From the NCBI RefSeq assembly GCF_000411555.1, contig NZ_KE150486.1, positions 434,001-498,000 on the forward strand: a stretch of 64,000 nucleotides of DNA. Direction: 5' to 3'. A program made the position numbers and the translations under genes. Of the stretch, positions 23,379 through 32,341 are shown piece after piece. The stretch comes from Atopobium sp. oral taxon 199 str. F0494. GTDB taxonomy: Bacteria; Actinomycetota; Coriobacteriia; Coriobacteriales; Atopobiaceae. Position 1 is the first letter of the stretch. Each line of letters opens with the position of its first letter. The notes beneath the pieces were generated by a model. The model had not been told where the DNA came from, did no database searches, and was given only the letters and a program-made list of their open reading frames with translations.

Positions 23379-24664
23379 TCATTTCGGTAGGGTTTGAGAA
23401 TAGCCTGCATGCGCTCATCGGCCTGGACAGTAATCTGAAGCCCCTCGGCAAGGTACTGCTCGCGTATGATTCGGCAACGCTCATGTACCATTTTCAAAAG
23501 AAACCCCTTTTCAAAGGGAACAAGAGCGCTTATAACAGCATCTCCTTCACTAGCAATACGAGTAATTTCATAAAGAAGTTCCCGCAAACCTATTGCTTCC
23601 TGAGCGGAAATGCATACCGCATTTGGATATGAAGCCCTCAGGGTCAGTATTTCGTCATGCTCTAAAAGATCAATTTTATTGAACACGAGAAGCTGCCGCT
23701 GAGCAGAAGCGTGGATATCAGCAAGAATTGAGGTGACAACCTCAATTTCCTTGTCCCTGTTTTTATCAGACGCGTCGACAATCACAAGGATTAAATCAGC
23801 TGCCTTTGCCTCAGCAAGCGTCGACTTAAATGACTCGATAAGAGTTGTTGGAAGTTTCTGTATGAATCCAACCGTATCAGTCAACGTGATCCGGCGGCCT
23901 TCGTCAAGCGTTATGGCTCGTGTCGTCGGATCAAGTGTCGCAAAGAGCTCGTCTTTCGCATATACGGACGCGTCAGTAAGCTTATTGAGAAGCGTAGACT
24001 TGCCGGCATTGGTATATCCCGCAAGGGCAACGCTGAAGACGCCTGAATCCCAGCGCAATTTGCTTTGCACGTTCCGCCGCTGTTCAAGTTCGCGTAATTC
24101 TCGCTTAAGCATCGCTATCCTGTTGCGAATCAGTCGGCGGTCAACTTCAAGCTGACTCTCGCCCTGACCAAAACGGCTGCCAATACCTCCGCGTGTTTGT
24201 TCGCCAACCAAGTGGCTCCACATGCCGCGAAGTCGTGGAAGAACGTACTGCAGCTGAGCAAGCTGCACTTGAAGCCTGCCTTCATGTGTTTTTGCATGGG
24301 TACCAAAAATATCAAGAATCAGCGCAGTTCTATCGATTATTTTCGTCGGCTCACCCACAAGCTTCTCGAGGTTTGCCTGTTGAGAGGGAGAAAGCTCATC
24401 GTCAAAGATAACTACATCAACGTTAAGGGTGCGGACAAGAGATACGAGTTCTGTAGCTTTGCCCGTACCGATGAATGTCTTTGGCACGGGAGCTTCAAGC
24501 TTTTGCGTAAGTGTTGCTACGACTTCTGCGCCATCAGTTTCTGCAAGACGCATAAGTTCGGCCATTGAATCGTCCAAAGACCAAGCGCGCCTGCCATAAT
24601 CAACGCCTACGAGAATCGCGCGCTCTGGTACGGGAGCTGTCGAAAACGGCTTAAAGCGACTCAT
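23375..24664 (-). CDS. hflX: GTPase HflX
   Basis: HflX is a ribosome-associated GTPase that can split stalled or heat-damaged ribosomes. The N-terminal HflX domain contains TFIGTGKATELVSLVR and VIFDDELSPSQQANLEK. The GTPase motifs are VALAGYTNAGKSTLLNKL (G1), DPTTRAI (G2), LTDTVGFIQKLP (G3) and FNKIDLLE (G4). I place the start at the ATG at 24664 with GGAGAGGG upstream. This gives 429 residues and a 14-base overlap with miaA. The miaA-hflX pairing is widely conserved. Confidence 0.93.
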   Translation of the reverse strand: MSRFKPFSTAPVPERAILVGVDYGRRAWSLDDSMAELMRLAETDGAEVVATLTQKLEAPVPKTFIGTGKATELVSLVRTLNVDVVIFDDELSPSQQANLEKLVGEPTKIIDRTALILDIFGTHAKTHEGRLQVQLAQLQYVLPRLRGMWSHLVGEQTRGGIGSRFGQGESQLEVDRRLIRNRIAMLKRELRELEQRRNVQSKLRWDSGVFSVALAGYTNAGKSTLLNKLTDASVYAKDELFATLDPTTRAITLDEGRRITLTDTVGFIQKLPTTLIESFKSTLAEAKAADLILVIVDASDKNRDKEIEVVTSILADIHASAQRQLLVFNKIDLLEHDEILTLRASYPNAVCISAQEAIGLRELLYEITRIASEGDAVISALVPFEKGFLLKMVHERCRIIREQYLAEGLQITVQADERMQAILKPYRND

Positions 24665-25598
24665 GCTGACCCTCTCCAATGCCGGAAAGCACGGTGTCTG
24701 CGGCCTCATCCATACCTATCGTATCCAAATCAAGCCATGTAACGCGGCCGTCTCGCTTGAGCCATGAGAGCTGACGTTTGGCATACCGGCGCGTATGCTG
24801 CTTAACCGCCTCTACCGCCTCTTTGAGTGTACAGGAACCTGCAAGGTAAGATAGTACTTCTCTATATCCTATGGCTTGTCCTGCAGTACTGTCCGCCGTA
24901 AAACCGTCTTCAACAAGACGCTTCACCTCATCCACAAATCCCGCCGCAAACATCTGCTCAACACGCCGGTCAATACGCTCATACAATCTCGCGCGATTCA
25001 TTGAGAGGCCCCATAAAGACGCTGCATAATGAGGGGTGTGAGCTCTTAGGCCCATATGCTGTTTTGCATAGGAGACTCCTTCATCGTACATCTCAAGCGC
25101 GCGAATCACACGCCGTACATTATGAGGATGTATCAGTTCGGCGCTTTTTTGATCGCGCTCCTGCAGAAGACGATAGAGCACATCAGGACCTTCGGTAGCG
25201 GCGCGTTCCTCGTATTTTGAGCGGGTCGGCGTTTTCAGCGCTCCTGAAGGAAAGTACATCTCGTCAATGACAGCATCAAGATAGAGCCCCGTGCCGCCAC
25301 AAAGCACAGGCAGCTTTTTGCAGGCCAAAAGCGCATCTATTGCAGCGCGTGCATCACGCTGAAAAAGCTGAACTGAATAGTCTTCCCACACAGGATCAAT
25401 CATATCCACCATCAAAAGCGGTACTATACGCTCTTCAGCTGGTACCTTTGCAGTGCCGATATCCATCCCCTTGTATACCTGCATAGCGTCAGTTGAAACA
25501 ATCGAGGTCTCAAGTCTTTGCGCTATCATTTCGGCAAGAGCGCTCTTTCCCGATGCCGTCGGACCTACGATGCATACTACCGAGGGAAGACTGCTCAT
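24651..25598 (-). CDS. miaA: tRNA dimethylallyltransferase
   Basis: MiaA adds a dimethylallyl group to N6 of A37 in tRNAs reading codons that begin with U. The P-loop GPTASGKSALAEMIA starts near residue 12, followed by STDAMQVYKGMDIGTAK and VLCGGTGLYLDAVID. The C-terminal part ends with QHTRRYAKRQLSWLKRD. The length of 315 residues is normal. It overlaps the end of the SpoVS-MiaB gene by 4 bases. MiaB acts on the product of MiaA, so the two successive steps are coupled. Confidence 0.96.
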   Translation of the reverse strand: MSSLPSVVCIVGPTASGKSALAEMIAQRLETSIVSTDAMQVYKGMDIGTAKVPAEERIVPLLMVDMIDPVWEDYSVQLFQRDARAAIDALLACKKLPVLCGGTGLYLDAVIDEMYFPSGALKTPTRSKYEERAATEGPDVLYRLLQERDQKSAELIHPHNVRRVIRALEMYDEGVSYAKQHMGLRAHTPHYAASLWGLSMNRARLYERIDRRVEQMFAAGFVDEVKRLVEDGFTADSTAGQAIGYREVLSYLAGSCTLKEAVEAVKQHTRRYAKRQLSWLKRDGRVTWLDLDTIGMDEAADTVLSGIGEGQHESL

Positions 25599-27319
25599 CT
25601 AGGATCGCCTACTAGCGTTCCTCTGAGATACCACGTACGGGCTTCATCAATAAAAACGTCAACAATCTTGCCAATATACTCATCGCAGGAGTGATTGTTG
25701 GGAATGCTGAAGTGAACCGTCTGGTTCTTCTCGCTGTGTCCTACCATAACGTGATCATCGCGTTTTGAAGTGCCTTCGACTAGTACGGAAACGGTTGTAT
25801 GCAAGTCTTTTTGATTGGCCTCATGCGCCTGCTTCGCTACAAGACTTGCAAGTCGGTCAAAGCGCTCCTGAATAATCTCGTGCGGTGTATCATCTTCAAA
25901 TTCAGCGGCAGGAGTTCCTGGCCGTTTTGAATAGATGAAGGTGTAAGCCGAAGAATATTCAGCTTCTTTGACAAGCGAAAGCGTCTGTTCAAAGTCTTCT
26001 TCAGTCTCGCCTGGAAAGCCAACGATGATGTCAGTTGAGAAAGCAATGTGTGGCATAGCTTTCTTGAGACGATGTACCACATCAAGGTAATCCTCGCGCG
26101 TATAGCTTCGGTTCATTCGCTTTAAAATTCGAGAAGAACCGCTTTGAACCGCCAGATGCAGATGGGGCATCACGGCAGGCGTCTCCTTCATGGCCGCAAT
26201 GGTTTCGTCCGTAAGGTCCTTCGGATTTGATGACGTAAAGCGGAGGCGCTCAATTCCCGTCGTTGCCACCGCGCGGAGCAATTCAGCAAAGCGGGGCTTT
26301 CCGTACAAATCACGGCCATAGGAATTGACGTTTTGGCCGAGCAGGGTAATCTCACGAACGCCGTCGCCCACCAGACGTTCACATTCACGGACAATCGCCT
26401 CAAACGTACGACTCCGTTCGCGCCCACGAACGTACGGCACGATGCAATAAGTACAAAAATTATTACAGCCTGTCATGATGGGCACCCATGCATGGAAGGA
26501 CTGGGCGCGATGGCTGGGCAGCTCTGTCGAGAAGCCCCTGCCCTCCTCTTGAGTATCAACAACGACCTGTCCGTCATGACCCTTGAATGCCTCGACAAGC
26601 AGCTCAGGAAGGCTTGCGAGAGCACTGGTACCAAAAACAACGTCAACCACAGGAACATGCTGTTTCAACTTTTCGCCATCGCGCTGGGCTATACAGCCAC
26701 CAATGGCGACAATGCGTTTTCCCGAGGGAGGTTTAGGTGCACTGACCATAGCGGACGCCTGGCCGTACAGCTTTTGGTCGGCATTCTCGCGTACACTGCA
26801 CGTCATAAAAACTACGATATCGGCATCGTCAGTCGTCAAAACTTCATTGCATCCGCAGGCGTCTAAAAGACCGCTGACGCGTTCGGAATCATGAAGGTTC
26901 ATCTGGCAGCCGAATGTCTTAATGTGGTATGTCTTGCCAACAAGCTCAGAGGCTTCAAACATGCTAGATAACTCCGTGTAGATTGGGATTTTCCCTGTAA
27001 CTTTTTTCTCGCCGAGAATATCTGGAGAAGTGTCGAATGTAGCTCCGGCCGCAGAGAGGGTGTGAACATATACGACTATTTTTATAGCCGTCCTGCTCTC
27101 CCCCGCTATCTCTATATCGGAAAACGTCGGCGCGCAGGAAATGTCATAGCCTGTCGGGATAAGAAATCCCCTGGCGATTGCAATCGCCTTTATCGCCTGA
27201 TTCACCGCACCGGCGCCAATGCATTGCAGCGTTACCGGTTCTCTGTCTTTAACCAAACCGGCGATGGCGCCCGCGACCGATGCGGGTGATGACTTGCTCG
27301 AGACTTTTAGCAATCCCAT
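25595..27319 (-). CDS. miaB: SpoVS-MiaB fusion: tRNA ms2i6A37 methylthiotransferase with N-terminal SpoVS domain
   Basis: The C-terminal part, from about residue 128, is MiaB, a radical SAM enzyme that methylthiolates i6A37 in tRNA. It shows KTFGCQMNLHDSERVSGLL, an NNFCTYCIVPYVRGRERS cluster motif (CxxxCxxC) and a C-terminal TRAM domain. The first 86 residues are a complete SpoVS domain: LLKVSSKSSPASVAGAIAGL, QCIGAGAVNQAIKAIAIARG and SDIEIAGESRTAIKIVV. SpoVS is an Alba-like small protein known from sporulation in Bacillus, where its gene lies near miaB. Residues 87-127 form a linker. The ATG at 27319 has AGGAG 5 bases upstream. An internal ATG at 26962 has GGAG about 9 bases upstream and could give MiaB alone. 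Confidence 0.93.
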   Translation of the reverse strand: MGLLKVSSKSSPASVAGAIAGLVKDREPVTLQCIGAGAVNQAIKAIAIARGFLIPTGYDISCAPTFSDIEIAGESRTAIKIVVYVHTLSAAGATFDTSPDILGEKKVTGKIPIYTELSSMFEASELVGKTYHIKTFGCQMNLHDSERVSGLLDACGCNEVLTTDDADIVVFMTCSVRENADQKLYGQASAMVSAPKPPSGKRIVAIGGCIAQRDGEKLKQHVPVVDVVFGTSALASLPELLVEAFKGHDGQVVVDTQEEGRGFSTELPSHRAQSFHAWVPIMTGCNNFCTYCIVPYVRGRERSRTFEAIVRECERLVGDGVREITLLGQNVNSYGRDLYGKPRFAELLRAVATTGIERLRFTSSNPKDLTDETIAAMKETPAVMPHLHLAVQSGSSRILKRMNRSYTREDYLDVVHRLKKAMPHIAFSTDIIVGFPGETEEDFEQTLSLVKEAEYSSAYTFIYSKRPGTPAAEFEDDTPHEIIQERFDRLASLVAKQAHEANQKDLHTTVSVLVEGTSKRDDHVMVGHSEKNQTVHFSIPNNHSCDEYIGKIVDVFIDEARTWYLRGTLVGDPR

Positions 27320-27430
27320 ATATACTCCTGCGGTACCGTGTTTTACTCTTCATTTCTAGGCGATAGTGCTTCGTTTCGATGGTTATTCTCGGCTTCTTGC
27401 TACGTGCTCTCTCTTACTGTGTGCTTTGTG

Positions 27431-28510
27431 TTAGTCTTCCGGATCCAATTCAAACGTGACTACGATTTTACCTTTTCCCACACGAATCTTTGGCTCGTTG
27501 CTCATAGAAAGATAGTAGCGATCGGAGAGAAAGGAGAAATCTTTTTCGAGCAGACGTGCAAATTCATGTTCGTCTTTTCTCGACAATTTAAGACTCCGTC
27601 TGTCTCTCAAAAGATCAATCTCTTTTGGCCCGGTTGCCTCTCCTGTATGAAAAAGGCGGGCATAACAGCTTCTTATGGGCTTAATTTGACCTGACAGAAT
27701 GCGATGCGCCGTACGCTCTGACAACGTAAGGCCAAGCGTGGCACAAATCTCGCAAAGCTCCCGCGCGTCCGACGCGACGCGGAAACGTTCCAACACAGGA
27801 ACTTCCGCCAGGTTGTCGATGAAAAGAAGGTCAGCAGAACTCATTGACTGAGGTATGCGTACGCGCGCGGTTGCGGCGATTTCTGCCGGCGAACCGAGAA
27901 ATACGTCGCAGCTTCCCTTTGACTCCAGTGCAAATTCACAGCAGGTGCGAACGATGTTATGAGGCCCGCGGACAAGCGCTTTTTGGCCATCATCATCAAC
28001 TCCGACATGGGGCCAGCTGGATTGATCAGCTCTCTCGGAAAGGTTTTTTGTATCAGCAATGATTTGTATTGAAGCGCCCAGACCAGCCGCGGAAGACAAA
28101 ACTTTTGCTGAAAGGGTGTTCTCTTTGATGGAATAAAGCGCCATGCCGCGACCATGAACGCCCCATCTGTCAACATGAACGCTTTCAAGCTTTGAGGTCA
28201 CACGCGCGTCAAAAATGCGCTCCTGCATTTCAAGAGGTATGCCGGAGCCATCATCTAAAACCACAAGCGAACGGATGTTATCCTCGCGTGTGGTCGCCAC
28301 ATAGATATGGCGAGCACCCGCATCGCGAGAATTACGGAGCATTTCGATGACAATATCTTCAACGCAACGGATGTCATGCTTTGCCTGACGACGTTCGGCT
28401 TCGGCTACGCGTAAACGAACGTACCCCGCACCGAGATTTTCCTCGATGCGGAGTGCGCGCTCACCGCCCATAGAGGCAACAAAATCCAAAAGATGCGTTT
28501 CTTCAGCCAT
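27431..28510 (-). CDS. GHKL-type ATPase of unidentified family (MutL/Hsp90/histidine kinase-like ATP domain)
   Basis: I do not recognise a named family. The N-terminal half has all boxes of a Bergerat-fold ATPase. The N-box is EDIVIEMLRNSRDAGA with Glu56 and Asn60, G1 is LDDGSGIP at 86-92, and G2 is WGVHGRGMALYSIKENTLSA from 116. No dimerisation-phosphoacceptor domain, membrane helix or response regulator is present, so it is not an ordinary sensor kinase. The C-terminal half, from about residue 200, has no motif I know. The Glu in the N-box suggests ATP hydrolysis, as in MutL or Hsp90. The stop of rny is 3 bases upstream of its start, and the SpoVS-MiaB gene follows 111 bases downstream, so a role in RNA processing or tRNA modification is possible. 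Confidence 0.6.
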   Translation of the reverse strand: MAEETHLLDFVASMGGERALRIEENLGAGYVRLRVAEAERRQAKHDIRCVEDIVIEMLRNSRDAGARHIYVATTREDNIRSLVVLDDGSGIPLEMQERIFDARVTSKLESVHVDRWGVHGRGMALYSIKENTLSAKVLSSAAGLGASIQIIADTKNLSERADQSSWPHVGVDDDGQKALVRGPHNIVRTCCEFALESKGSCDVFLGSPAEIAATARVRIPQSMSSADLLFIDNLAEVPVLERFRVASDARELCEICATLGLTLSERTAHRILSGQIKPIRSCYARLFHTGEATGPKEIDLLRDRRSLKLSRKDEHEFARLLEKDFSFLSDRYYLSMSNEPKIRVGKGKIVVTFELDPED

Positions 28511-28513
28511 GAA

Positions 28514-30067
28514 TTACTTTGCAACATCGACGGCACGTGACTCGCGAATGACGACAACGCGAACCTGGCCGGGATATTCCATCTCATCTTCGATTTGTTT
28601 GGCGATATCATGCGCGAGAACTGTAGCCTCAGCATCGCTGATTTTCTCGGGCTCAACCATGACATGAAGCTCACGACCCGCCTGCATGGCATAGGTGCGC
28701 TCAACTCCCTCGTGAGCGTTGGAAATCTCCTCCAGCTTCTCAAGACGTTTGATGTAATTTTCCGCAGACTCACGGCGTGCGCCGGGACGAGCTGCGGATA
28801 TTGCGTCAGCAGCCATGACGAGGACGTCAAGAACGGTATTGGGTTCAATATCTGCATGGTGCGCTTGGATGGCGTGCACAATCTCCGGACGCTCGCCGTG
28901 ACGACGTGCAAGCTCGGCGCCTATGACAGCGTGGGGGCCTTCTACCTCATGGTCGATAGCTTTGCCAAGGTCATGCAAAAGACCGGCTCGCTTTGCCGGC
29001 TTTGCATCCATGCCCAGCTCCTCAGCCATCATGCCACACAGCACCGCCACCTGGACAGAGTGAGCAAGTACATTCTGACCGTATGAGGTGCGATACCGAA
29101 GAGCGCCTAGGGTTCTGATGATCTCCGGGTGCAGGTCATGGATACCGCAGTCAAAAGCGGCTTGTTCTCCTGCTTCAATAATGCGTTCTTTGACGAGGCT
29201 CTCAGCCTTCTTGTAGAGCTCTTCAATGCGTGCGGGATGAATGCGTCCATCAGCAATCAGATTCTCAAGCGCTACGCGAGCGGTCTCGCGACGAACGGGA
29301 TCGAAGCTGGAAAGTACCACGGTTTCAGGGGTGTCGTCAATCACCAAAGAGACACCGGAAACTTGTTCAAAGGTACGGATGTTGCGTCCTTCGCGGCCGA
29401 TGATACGGCCTTTCAGGTCATCAGACGGAATATGAACCGTAGTTACGGTAATCTCAGACGCCTGGTCAGCAGCAACACGCTGAATGGCTGTTGAAATGAT
29501 TTCACGCGCGGTTTTATCGGCCTGCGCACGTACCCTCTGCTCTGAATCACGCAGAATCTGAGCTTCATCGCGAACGCTTTCAGAACGGACTCGCTCTATA
29601 AGCTCATCATGAGCCTCATCACGGGATAGTGACGCGATGCGTTCAAGCTCAACAGATTGCTGCGCAACAAGACCATCCAAATCATTCTTGCGGCGGTCAA
29701 GCTGACCCTGAAGACTGGAAAGCTGATGCTCACGCTTATCAAGCACATCATTTCGGCGGTCAAGCGATTCCTCGCGCTGAAGGATGCGATTCTCCATGCT
29801 GCGAAGTTCGCTCTTGCGCTTCTTCTCTTCCGCCTCAGCGTTCTGCTTCAGTTGAAGAACTTCCTCTTTTGCCGTAAGGATTGCTTCTTTTTTGACGGTC
29901 TCCGCTTGACGTTGAGCCTCTGAAGTAATGCGGCCTGCATTTGATTCAGCTTGCTTTACCTGCTCATCAGCGATTTTCAAACGAGAATTGCTTTTACCGG
30001 CAAGAATGCCGTAAGCAACAGCGGCGCCCACCAAAAGGCAGACAATGCCTACGAGTGCAATTTCCAT
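28514..30067 (-). CDS. rny: ribonuclease Y
   Basis: RNase Y is the membrane-anchored endoribonuclease that starts mRNA decay in many Gram-positive bacteria. One N-terminal helix (MEIALVGIVCLLVGAAVAYG) is followed by a long coiled coil. A KH domain (GRIIGREGRNIRTFEQ) and an HD domain (RAGLLHDLGKAIDHEVEGPH) come next. The ATG at 30067 has TAGGAG upstream, giving 517 residues, the usual length. It has its own promoter at 30251-30279 and a long leader predicted to fold. The unidentified GHKL ATPase follows within 3 bases. Confidence 0.95.
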   Translation of the reverse strand: MEIALVGIVCLLVGAAVAYGILAGKSNSRLKIADEQVKQAESNAGRITSEAQRQAETVKKEAILTAKEEVLQLKQNAEAEEKKRKSELRSMENRILQREESLDRRNDVLDKREHQLSSLQGQLDRRKNDLDGLVAQQSVELERIASLSRDEAHDELIERVRSESVRDEAQILRDSEQRVRAQADKTAREIISTAIQRVAADQASEITVTTVHIPSDDLKGRIIGREGRNIRTFEQVSGVSLVIDDTPETVVLSSFDPVRRETARVALENLIADGRIHPARIEELYKKAESLVKERIIEAGEQAAFDCGIHDLHPEIIRTLGALRYRTSYGQNVLAHSVQVAVLCGMMAEELGMDAKPAKRAGLLHDLGKAIDHEVEGPHAVIGAELARRHGERPEIVHAIQAHHADIEPNTVLDVLVMAADAISAARPGARRESAENYIKRLEKLEEISNAHEGVERTYAMQAGRELHVMVEPEKISDAEATVLAHDIAKQIEDEMEYPGQVRVVVIRESRAVDVAK

Positions 30068-30104
30068 ACTTACTCCTAAAATGGCGTATTCCATAAATGT
30101 TCAG

Positions 30105-30239
30105 GAGACGCTTCCCTGTTTGACCAAGGCAGCGAACCCGCCATAAGAGGAGGTAACCAAACACCATTGCAGGCCATTTTCAAAAAACTACGAACTGTAA
30201 AAGTGACGCCGGAAAACCCGACGGGAAATGCTCATTCTC
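30105..30239 (-). ncRNA. structured leader of rny, candidate cis-regulatory RNA
   Basis: Read on the minus strand, the leader folds by eye into a three-way junction. The outer stem pairs GAGA with TCTC and TTTCC with GGAAG. Hairpin 1 (30207-30223) is CGTCGG-GTTTT-CCGGCG. The second arm (30117-30163) pairs TGTTTG and ACC with GGT and CAAACA and carries an inner hairpin GGCGG-GTTCG-CTGCC (30128-30142). Several pairs are G-U only on the minus strand (A-C on the plus strand), which supports minus-strand RNA. The segment ACCTCCTC (30147-30154) can pair with the rny ribosome binding site AGGAG, so translational control is possible. It does not match a riboswitch class I know. Confidence 0.5.
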
Positions 30240-30250
30240 ATGGCCTTTTA

Positions 30251-30279
30251 ATCCTACTCACTGTCATATCATTTGTCAA
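30251..30279 (-). promoter_or_regulatory. rny promoter
   Basis: On the minus strand TTGACA (30274-30279), a 17-base spacer and TAGGAT (30251-30256) form a strong promoter. The predicted transcription start, about 30244, lies right at the 5' edge of the structured leader. Confidence 0.8.
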
Positions 30280-30341
30280 TTAAAAGCAGGTAAACAGACT
30301 AATCCGACAGCAAATTCATATATATTCACGACTTTGAAAAC

Positions 30342-31019
30342 TTACGTCTTTGCCTGAGCGCTTTCCGCAAGCACCTGTTTGGCCGCCGAAGAGCAGAGTT
30401 CAAACGAATACCCTTTGGAAGCTAAGAAACGGACTATTCTTTCATAATCGTTCTTCCCGGTTAGGCGTTTGCGCCGAGCAAGAGAAAGCGCCTTTTCCTT
30501 TTGGCTCGCAACGGAAAGATATGATTGTGGCCAGCCCTCAAGCAACGAGGTTGACAACCCCTTTCTCTCAAGTTCACGCTCTATTCGTATGGCGCCCCAT
30601 CCTTGCGAGACTTTTGCGCGGACATAGGAATCTGCGTACCTAGCGTCATCAACCAGACCAACCTTAACCGCACGCTCTACAGATTCTTTGACAACCGAGG
30701 AAAAGTACCCATCAAGTCTGAGCTTCTCCCTCAGTGCGTAAGACGAATAGTCGCGGCGGCAAATCAGCGTCTCAATACGGCTGCGAATGAGGCTCTCTTG
30801 TATCCGCGTAAGCTCATATATGAACTCCGCTCTTGAATCCGGGTGAAACGCCCCTTCTCGCTCTAATGACTGCACTTTTCGCCCGACACTAACGGGAATA
30901 GAGAAACGCTCAATTCCACCGGCGTCAGAGGTAAGGGAGAGAGTTACACAGGGCTTCTTGCGCCCAAGAGTGCTCTGTCTTTTCTCCGGAAAAGTAAGCT
31001 CCCATGCTAGTGAAGACAC
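30342..31019 (-). CDS. recX: regulatory protein RecX
   Basis: RecX binds RecA filaments and limits their activity. The helical repeats typical of RecX are present: RRDYSSYALREKLRLDGY, VGLVDDARYADSYVRAKVSQ and GWGAIRIERELERKGLS. About 60 N-terminal residues have no clear match. The length is 225 residues. The start is GTG at 31019, sharing one base with the recA stop, so translation is coupled to recA and the pair is probably SOS-induced. Confidence 0.88.
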   Translation of the reverse strand: MSSLAWELTFPEKRQSTLGRKKPCVTLSLTSDAGGIERFSIPVSVGRKVQSLEREGAFHPDSRAEFIYELTRIQESLIRSRIETLICRRDYSSYALREKLRLDGYFSSVVKESVERAVKVGLVDDARYADSYVRAKVSQGWGAIRIERELERKGLSTSLLEGWPQSYLSVASQKEKALSLARRKRLTGKNDYERIVRFLASKGYSFELCSSAAKQVLAESAQAKT

Positions 31020-32113
31020 TATTTAGCATCCTCGGTATTTTGCAGAGCAACCGGAATACCAACCGCTTCGTCATTGTTTTCGATTAAACCCGCAGCAAGG
31101 CGCACTTTATGATCAATCTCATCCATAAGTTGGGGATTTTCAAGCAAAAACTCTTTAGCTGCTTCACGGCCCTGTCCAAGCCGCTCCCCTTCATAGGTAA
31201 ACCATGATCCTGACTTATTAACAATCTCCTCATCAACTGCCATGTCAAGAATAGAGCCTTCTTTTGATATGCCCTTTCCGTACATAATGTCAAACTCCGC
31301 CTGCTTAAATGGAGGGGCAACCTTATTTTTAACTACTTTCACGCGGACTCGGTTGCCAACAACATCACCATTCACCTTAATGCTATCGACACGGCGAATA
31401 TCCATGCGCACAGACGAGAAGAACTTCAGAGCACGGCCACCCGAAGTGGTTTCAGGGTTACCGAACATGACGCCGATTTTCTCGCGAAGCTGATTGATAA
31501 ATATGCATGTAGTGTTTGATTTAGAAAGCGATCCCGCAAGCTTTCGGAGCGCCTGGCTCATAAGGCGAGCCTGAAGGCCAACGCTGGAATCACCAATCTC
31601 CCCTTCAATCTCCGCACGGGGCACGAGGGCGGCTACTGAATCAATAACGACGACGTCAATAGCGCCCGAACGCACCAGCATATCGCAAATCTCAAGGGCC
31701 TGCTCACCGGTATCAGGCTGAGAGATTAACACTTCATCAATGTCAACGCCAATCCGAGCAGCATAGCCCGGATCAAGGGCGTGTTCCGCGTCTATAAATG
31801 CCACGACTCCACCAAGTGCTTGCGCCTCAGCGAGAATTTCAAGAGAGAGGGTTGTCTTGCCGGAAGATTCCGGGCCGTAAATTTCAATAATACGACCGCG
31901 CGGAACGCCACCGATGCCAAGAGCTGCGTCAAGCGCGATAGAGCCAGTTGGGATTGACTGGATATCAAAGGAAGGTCCACCGTCTCCCAGACGCATAATA
32001 GCGCCCTTGCCAAATTTCTTTTCTATTTCTGAGGTAGTTGTCTCAAGAACATGTTCACGTTCTTCACCAGTAGTGCGGGGTTTAATCTCGCGAGTGACCT
32101 GCCTTTTTGCCAT
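31019..32113 (-). CDS. recA: recombinase RecA
   Basis: RecA forms filaments on single-stranded DNA, exchanges strands and triggers LexA cleavage. The Walker A motif GPESSGKT is at residues 80-87. [21 protein letters not shown]-type ([16 protein letters not shown]) and [18 protein letters not shown] are present. The ATG at 32113 has AAGGAG upstream and gives 364 residues, with a slightly longer N-terminus than usual. Its promoter carries a LexA box. It is also the recombinase expected for transformation together with DprA. Confidence 0.97.
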   Translation of the reverse strand: MAKRQVTREIKPRTTGEEREHVLETTTSEIEKKFGKGAIMRLGDGGPSFDIQSIPTGSIALDAALGIGGVPRGRIIEIYGPESSGKTTLSLEILAEAQALGGVVAFIDAEHALDPGYAARIGVDIDEVLISQPDTGEQALEICDMLVRSGAIDVVVIDSVAALVPRAEIEGEIGDSSVGLQARLMSQALRKLAGSLSKSNTTCIFINQLREKIGVMFGNPETTSGGRALKFFSSVRMDIRRVDSIKVNGDVVGNRVRVKVVKNKVAPPFKQAEFDIMYGKGISKEGSILDMAVDEEIVNKSGSWFTYEGERLGQGREAAKEFLLENPQLMDEIDHKVRLAAGLIENNDEAVGIPVALQNTEDAK

Positions 32114-32140
32114 TATTTCTCCTTGGGTCGAATTGCATAC

Positions 32141-32169
32141 ATCGTATAGGAACAAGCGTTCGATGTCAA
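32141..32169 (-). promoter_or_regulatory. recA promoter with LexA box in the spacer
   Basis: On the minus strand TTGACA (32164-32169), a 17-base spacer and TACGAT (32141-32146) form the promoter. The spacer contains CGAACGCTTGTTCC (32149-32162), a near-perfect LexA box of the CGAAC-N4-GTTC type. LexA bound there would block RNA polymerase. Confidence 0.85.
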
Positions 32170-32341
32170 TATGTTACTGATGATTTTATCGAAGCAATCT
32201 GACCGCTTTTTGACCGGTATCTATCAGAAAACTGACGCAAAATCAGGCAAAGCGCCGAAATGATTAAGAATGCCCAGCGCTGTTTTGCCGGACATAATTT
32301 CACCGGTATTTTTGGAGTCATATTCTTCCGTATCGAAGGTT

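Noticed and set aside
26962-27319. Frameshift or assembly error joining spoVS and miaB
   Set aside because: The frame is continuous, both domains are complete, the linker has normal composition, and the ribosome binding site is in front of the SpoVS part.
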